NCBI GenBank assembly: GCA_004151065.3
Contig: NWUY0300020599.1
Span: 16,918-28,929, forward strand
DNA from: Larix sibirica
Taxonomy: Eukaryota > Streptophyta > Pinopsida > Pinales > Pinaceae
DNA length: 12,012 nt
Reading direction: 5' to 3'
Every line of letters starts with the position of its first letter. Positions within the stretch are counted from its first letter, which is position 1. Under the pieces are notes generated by a model that saw nothing but the letters and a program-made list of their open reading frames with translations, searched no databases and had not been told where the DNA came from. A program made the position numbers and the translations under genes. Below, piece by piece: positions 8,275-12,012 of the stretch.

Positions 8275-9237
8275 CTAGGATTTACCCTTGGTACCATCCT
8301 CAAAATGAGAGGAAGTGCCTAGGAGGTTCCCCCGTAATATGTTTTTGTATGTTTTTAGCATGAACAAGTATTTTTTATATGTAAGAAAACTATTGGAAAT
8401 CCATGTAATTGGAATTAAGATACACAAAGTTGAAGAGAAATACAAAATTGTTCTACAAATCCAATCCAAAATATTATAGTCTTCCTCAAATATGCTTATT
8501 ATATGCAGATCCTAATGCAATCTTATTATACCTGTGATTGTACTACTTGACATAATGTCCCAAAATAAAAATGCATGTAGACAACATGAATACGATTTTT
8601 CATGAGCAAAGATATACCCACTATGGACTTCCTCCATAGACACATCATCCTTTCCAGGACTAGGTTCTTCGAATGGCTTATGCTTTCTTATCGAGGTCGC
8701 TTTTATCTATTGCACAATGTCCTCCTCAACAAGTTGATATTTCATTTATCTGATAGAAACATCTGGAGGATGGACCAAATATTGGGAGCTCCTTGCAAAT
8801 CCCAGGATAATATTATAGTGCATTCCTAAATCACTTGTTAATTGATCAAATTTTAACTTTTGTTCACCAAATTTGGCTTCCAATTCTTCTTGTTTAGCCT
8901 CTTTTTTCTCCATAACCATGCTTAGATATTCTTTTGGTTATTGCATGCCCTCCAATTGGCTAGCCAAATGTCTCAACAACTTTTTGACCTCATAATTTCC
9001 ATATCCATTGTTCCGTATAGAATCAGGTAGACTTGCCATTTTAAGAATCAGGCCTCTATATGGCGTAAAATTTGAACTCCTCAAAATAACCAAGATCACG
9101 ACACCGTATCTATTGTACTTAGCTTGAATCCAAATAATGCTACTACTATAAATCATTCCCAGAGAAAGAAGTAAAACACGTGAAGTTGAGTCGAAGCTTG
9201 AGGAGAGAAGAAAAAATTGCATCGTATCTCCTATATT
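8275..9237 (-). pseudogene. Unidentified broken protein-coding frame with coiled-coil segment
   Basis: Not recognised. One minus-strand frame runs from 9237 (first ATG at 9222) down to a TAG at 8275, with only four internal stops in about 320 codons: TAA at 8938-8940, TAA at 8746-8748, TAG at 8707-8709 and TAG at 8512-8514. AT-rich non-coding DNA should give about twenty. Visible parts from the N-terminus: a hydrophobic Ser/Leu-rich start (MQFFLLSSSFDS), then NYEVKKLLRHLASQLEGM, then a charged heptad-like stretch MEKKEAKQEELEAKFGEQK at about 8910-8850, a charged segment PFEEPSPGKDD near 8660-8630, and a hydrophobic stretch near 8440-8380, ending SHFEDGTKGKS. It could be a gag-like frame of an LTR element or a processed host gene. 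No LTRs or primer-binding site were found. Former coding status is likely; function is unknown. Confidence 0.55.
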
Positions 9238-9277
9238 CTAGGGAATTAGGAGAATTGGATTATGACTCTTCTACCCC

Positions 9278-9872
9278 ATGTTTATTCATCATATAGGAGG
9301 AAAATTCGAAGGGGGCGAAGAGAGAGCTAGAAAAATGAGAGTTTTCTTGGAGAAAAAAGGAGTTTTTGAGAAGAAAAAAACTCAACCCAACCCTTGTATG
9401 AGCCATGGGGAAATGAGAGAAGGTATTTTATGTGGTAATAAACACCTTTATGGAGGGAATCATCCTTTTCAAAATTTATGTAGAGTACATGACTGTTTGG
9501 GAGCTACTCAAGAGGGAAATTTGCCATGCAAGAGCATAAATTTGTTGTAGGTTCAGTTTGAAAGAAGATAGTCTTAGGACCCTTTATACACATGCTAAAG
9601 AACACAAAGAGGAGGCGCATTTATGATGGATAGAAGTGTAGAGAAGAGAATGTATTCTTGTGTTGCATGGGACAATAGAGTGGATGCCTGAGCTAGTATG
9701 CCTAAAGAATAATTAAAGAACCTAATAGTGGTTTTCTTGGTTGAACTAAATGGTCTTGGAGTCTTGAGCAAGGTTTCTTTGCCCGGGTCATCTCATAGCC
9801 CTTCTAGGGGGTGGTGTCCACAGAGGAACACCAACAGTTGGTTGGAAAATATTCCCTGCTCAATTAGTTGGT
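9278..9872 (+). pseudogene. Weak degenerate frame, unidentified
   Basis: Frame 2 from an ATG at 9278 is open for 90 codons (Lys/Glu-rich start, then Cys/His/Gly-containing stretches such as GGNHPFQNLCRVHDC) to a TAG at 9548. Read through, the same frame has three more stops at 9569, 9575 and 9596, then a 91-codon part with two stops ending at a TAA at 9870. The later part includes LVELNGLGVLSKVSLPGSS. Six internal stops in about 198 codons is fewer than expected by chance but not compelling. No family is recognised. The first part overlaps a purine-rich, hairpin-forming segment, which could keep a frame open by composition alone. Confidence 0.25.
9360..9383. repeat. Perfect hairpin GAGTTTTT / AAAAACTC
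   Basis: An eight-base stem with an eight-base loop (GAGAAGAA) inside a purine-rich tract. It may be a by-product of A/G-rich sequence. Confidence 0.5.
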
Positions 9873-10213
9873 AAGCCCTTCATTATTTAAGAAAGATAAG
9901 TACTTTATCTCGAGTTCTTGAATTTTTACTTTGTTTTGGCTTATTTGTAATTTTCCTAGGTGGTTGAAAATGATTTATATGTAATAAAGAATATGTTGGA
10001 TTATCTAAATTCTCTGCATTTTGCATATGGAATATAACTTACATGTGTAATTCCTCCTTTCTTGCATATATCGTGTTACTGTTGTTGAGCTTGCATGTAT
10101 GTTGTAAACTTGATATTTATAAATGGGTAGTGACAATACATCAAAATTTATTGTATATGATGATGAATAAAACTCCGTTATTGATTATATCGCATAGGAT
10201 TGATAAGTAATAG
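9873..10213. other. AT-rich spacer, nothing recognised
   Basis: No frame, domain or repeat was found. T-rich and TGTATG-rich sequence precedes the open frame that begins at 10214. Confidence 0.4.
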
Positions 10214-10690
10214 GTTGAAGCTTGTCATCATGCTGTCAATGATTGTTCCATAAGTTATGATAGCACTATCTCTAGTTCTAGAATATTTGGGTCAAGTTCT
10301 ACTTGCCATAATTCGGGTACCCTTGAGCCAAGCTCCATTAGTTCAATGATAATCAACAATACTTTTTGTAGTTCATCATGTAGCACCATCAAATTCAAAA
10401 ACCATGAGTCAAATGAACCTAATGCTATAGTTTTTGCATTTGAAATTTACAATCCAAGGATTCCTTTGTCCACTAGTACAAGGAAGCAAACTTCTAAAAC
10501 TAATCTTTTGCATTATGCTTCACACAAAGAAAGGATTTCTATTTTCCCCATTTCACGTGAACATGATAGTATCATAGATGGATATTCATCGGTTGCAGTG
10601 CATATTGAAGGTTCTCATTTCACTGTAGGGATAATAAATAAATGCCTCGATATTTCAACTTCCACTACGAACTATATTTTCACTATGTGA
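10214..10690 (+). CDS. Hypothetical Ser/Thr/Asn-rich open frame, unidentified
   Basis: The frame is open for 158 codons from just after a TAA-TAG pair (10208-10213) to a TGA at 10688. The first ATG is at 10346, giving 114 residues, but the upstream 44 codons have the same character (SYDSTISSSRIFGSSS), so a start by ATG is not certain. The protein is rich in Ser, Thr, Asn and Ile and looks low-complexity at its N-terminal end. It becomes more globular later (GYSSVAVHIEGSHFTVGII near 10579-10635). About eleven stops would be expected by chance in this composition and none is present. After the stop, frame 3 briefly gives CEANDGFPK, so a frameshift may have cut a longer frame. No family is recognised; it could be an exon, a retroelement piece or chance. 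Confidence 0.3.
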   Translation, partial: VEACHHAVNDCSISYDSTISSSRIFGSSSTCHNSGTLEPSSISSMIINNTFCSSSCSTIKFKNHESNEPNAIVFAFEIYNPRIPLSTSTRKQTSKTNLLHYASHKERISIFPISREHDSIIDGYSSVAVHIEGSHFTVGIINKCLDISTSTTNYIFTM

Positions 10691-11931
10691 AGCTAATGAT
10701 GGATTTCCTAAATAACTCATGCTTGATAGGAGAATTATGGACAATTATTCATAAGGTTTCTAAGGGTTATATTAATTCAAATGTTTCTCTTCATTCTTGA
10801 ATCTATTTTTAAAACCCATTCATAAAAATTTACTAAGATTAGGTAATGTACAATTTTTTAAATAAATCATCTTCCAGTCCACAATGTTATTCCATGTGTT
10901 TCTTTCACTGCATGTTTTCAATGTTCTCCCATACCTTGATTTGTAAGCTCCCTTGGATAAAGAATTATAGATATTGTTGGATTGGATTAATTACAGGAGG
11001 AAGATCAAGAAAGAATTGAACATTTCCTATCACAACCAATGTTCGTAGTAGGGGTATAGTGAGTTTATGCTATGTTGTGCAGAGTTATGGAAGCAAAGAC
11101 ATTATGAAACATCATAACACCTGGTTTACCTTAGAGAAACCTATAGGGAAACATTCCAACGAAAATGAAGGATCGTGACTTCAAGAATGAGCAAATATTT
11201 TAAATTACTTATCTATATTACCATCGTGCATTAGAAAAAGGGATTGTCTTTTGCCATTTGTAGCTACATTTTTTGGAATAGACTAGTTTCGTAATAGATT
11301 TTCTAAGCTACATTACAAGTGCCTAACTGCACTGTACAATCTACCCAAATTGTCAAATAAATTGAACTATCCAAACTATGAAACAAAATGAAGCCTCGAG
11401 TCCTAAGATAGTAAGAATGTCCTTATTGCAATATATAACTAGATTACGCTGCAAGAATCAAGTATGTATTTCACCATGAATCATAACGTACATAGCTGCT
11501 CACAATGAGATCCCTTCATCGAGGTTATACATTAATTGGTCCACTCTAGTCAAATCCATAAACCAAAACCCATTTTTGGCACATATATTAGGTGATCACC
11601 AAACTTGGACAATTATTATGTTCTTGATTGTCTTTCCATTTTAACTGTGAGACATGACTATATATTATGTGATCATTGGGATGAGATACACAGATTGGTA
11701 CCCATACAATAGGGTTTGTATTCATCATTTTGTTGAAATTTGTCACTTGTTTCTTTAAGGTTTAAACATTTGAAGATGAATATCATCTTGTGTAAATTTC
11801 AATTAAATTAGACTAGCGAGTCCTATTTTGATGATCCAATACCAGGAGGTAGCAATTCCCCCATGTGTAAGAGATTCAATGGGTTAGGAGGACAACATAC
11901 ACACCAAAAGTGAGTACTTTGTCTCTTATGC
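10691..11931. other. Non-coding stretch, nothing recognised
   Basis: No convincing frame or element. A weak pair of ATATTAGGTGATCA (about 11586) and ATATTATGTGATCA (about 11663), some 77 bases apart, is the only repetition noticed. Confidence 0.4.
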
Positions 11932-11995
11932 TAGGTGAGAGAAATTCCTTGCTGTTGCTTGGTTTTTCAACCAAGCATGTGCAAGGATGCACCTA
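11932..11995. repeat. Long imperfect hairpin
   Basis: The core is TGCTTGGTT (11956-11964), loop TTTC, AACCAAGCA (11969-11977): nine perfect pairs. A symmetric internal loop TGT/TGT follows, then TCCTTGC (11946-11952) pairs with GCAAGGA (11981-11987). Beyond an uneven bulge, TAGGTG (11932-11937) pairs with CACCTA (11990-11995). In total 22 pairs over 64 bases. It is too short and bulged for a typical plant microRNA precursor. No transposon ends are visible around it before the window stops. Confidence 0.6.
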
Positions 11996-12012
11996 CTAAC
12001 TTGTAGTAGCAG

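Noticed and set aside
8602-8829. 75-codon + strand frame
   Set aside because: It is codon-for-codon antisense to the much longer minus-strand pseudogene 9237-8275, whose charged helix-like content continues on both sides.
9278-9550. Complete small gene on the + strand
   Set aside because: The Lys/Glu-rich start comes from a purine-rich tract and no family is recognised, so it is kept only as part of a weak degenerate frame.
1-12012. CRISPR array, bacterial operon or organelle insertion
   Set aside because: There are no regularly spaced identical repeats, no bacterial-style gene packing, and no rRNA, tRNA cluster or plastid/mitochondrial gene seen. The plant LINE content argues for nuclear DNA.

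Overview
The window reads as transposon-derived intergenic DNA from a large-genome seed plant. A gymnosperm is plausible, but the species cannot be named from sequence alone. The strongest evidence is a plant L1-type LINE whose second open reading frame carries reverse transcriptase, a zf-RVT-like zinc-binding region and a C-terminal RNase H, all in ancient, broken form. The DNA is AT-rich and CpG-poor by eye, and I found no intact host gene.

Layout. Bases 1 to about 2940 are a decayed LINE ORF2 on the + strand that begins left of the window: N-terminal linker, reverse transcriptase, thumb/connection, zinc-binding region and RNase H. Its frame changes many times, it has many stops, and catalytic residues are lost. 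Bases 2945-4277 continue directly as a second, unidentified degenerate reading frame. All ten internal stops in its main block are TAG or TGA and none is TAA, a pattern expected from C-to-T decay of methylated CAG, CGA or TGG codons. A 10-A run at 4525-4534 is a candidate 3' tail for this insertion. Bases 4639-5140 hold diverged tandem repeats. Bases 5450-6860 and 7138-8120 show little beyond small repeats and hairpins.

At 8121-8220 there is a tRNA-derived, SINE-like fragment with A and B boxes and a short TTG tail. On the - strand, 9237 down to 8275 is one 321-codon frame interrupted by only four stops. It is probably a broken protein gene with a coiled-coil segment, and I could not identify it. 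On the + strand, 9278-9872 is a weaker degenerate frame and 10214-10690 is a clean 158-codon Ser/Thr/Asn-rich open frame. The last 80 bases contain a strong imperfect hairpin.

Functionally, nothing here appears to work as a system. The picture is a graveyard of nested, methylated and mutated retroelements plus two or three unidentified coding relics. Those relics (2945-4277, 8275-9237 and 10214-10690) are the parts most worth a homology search.
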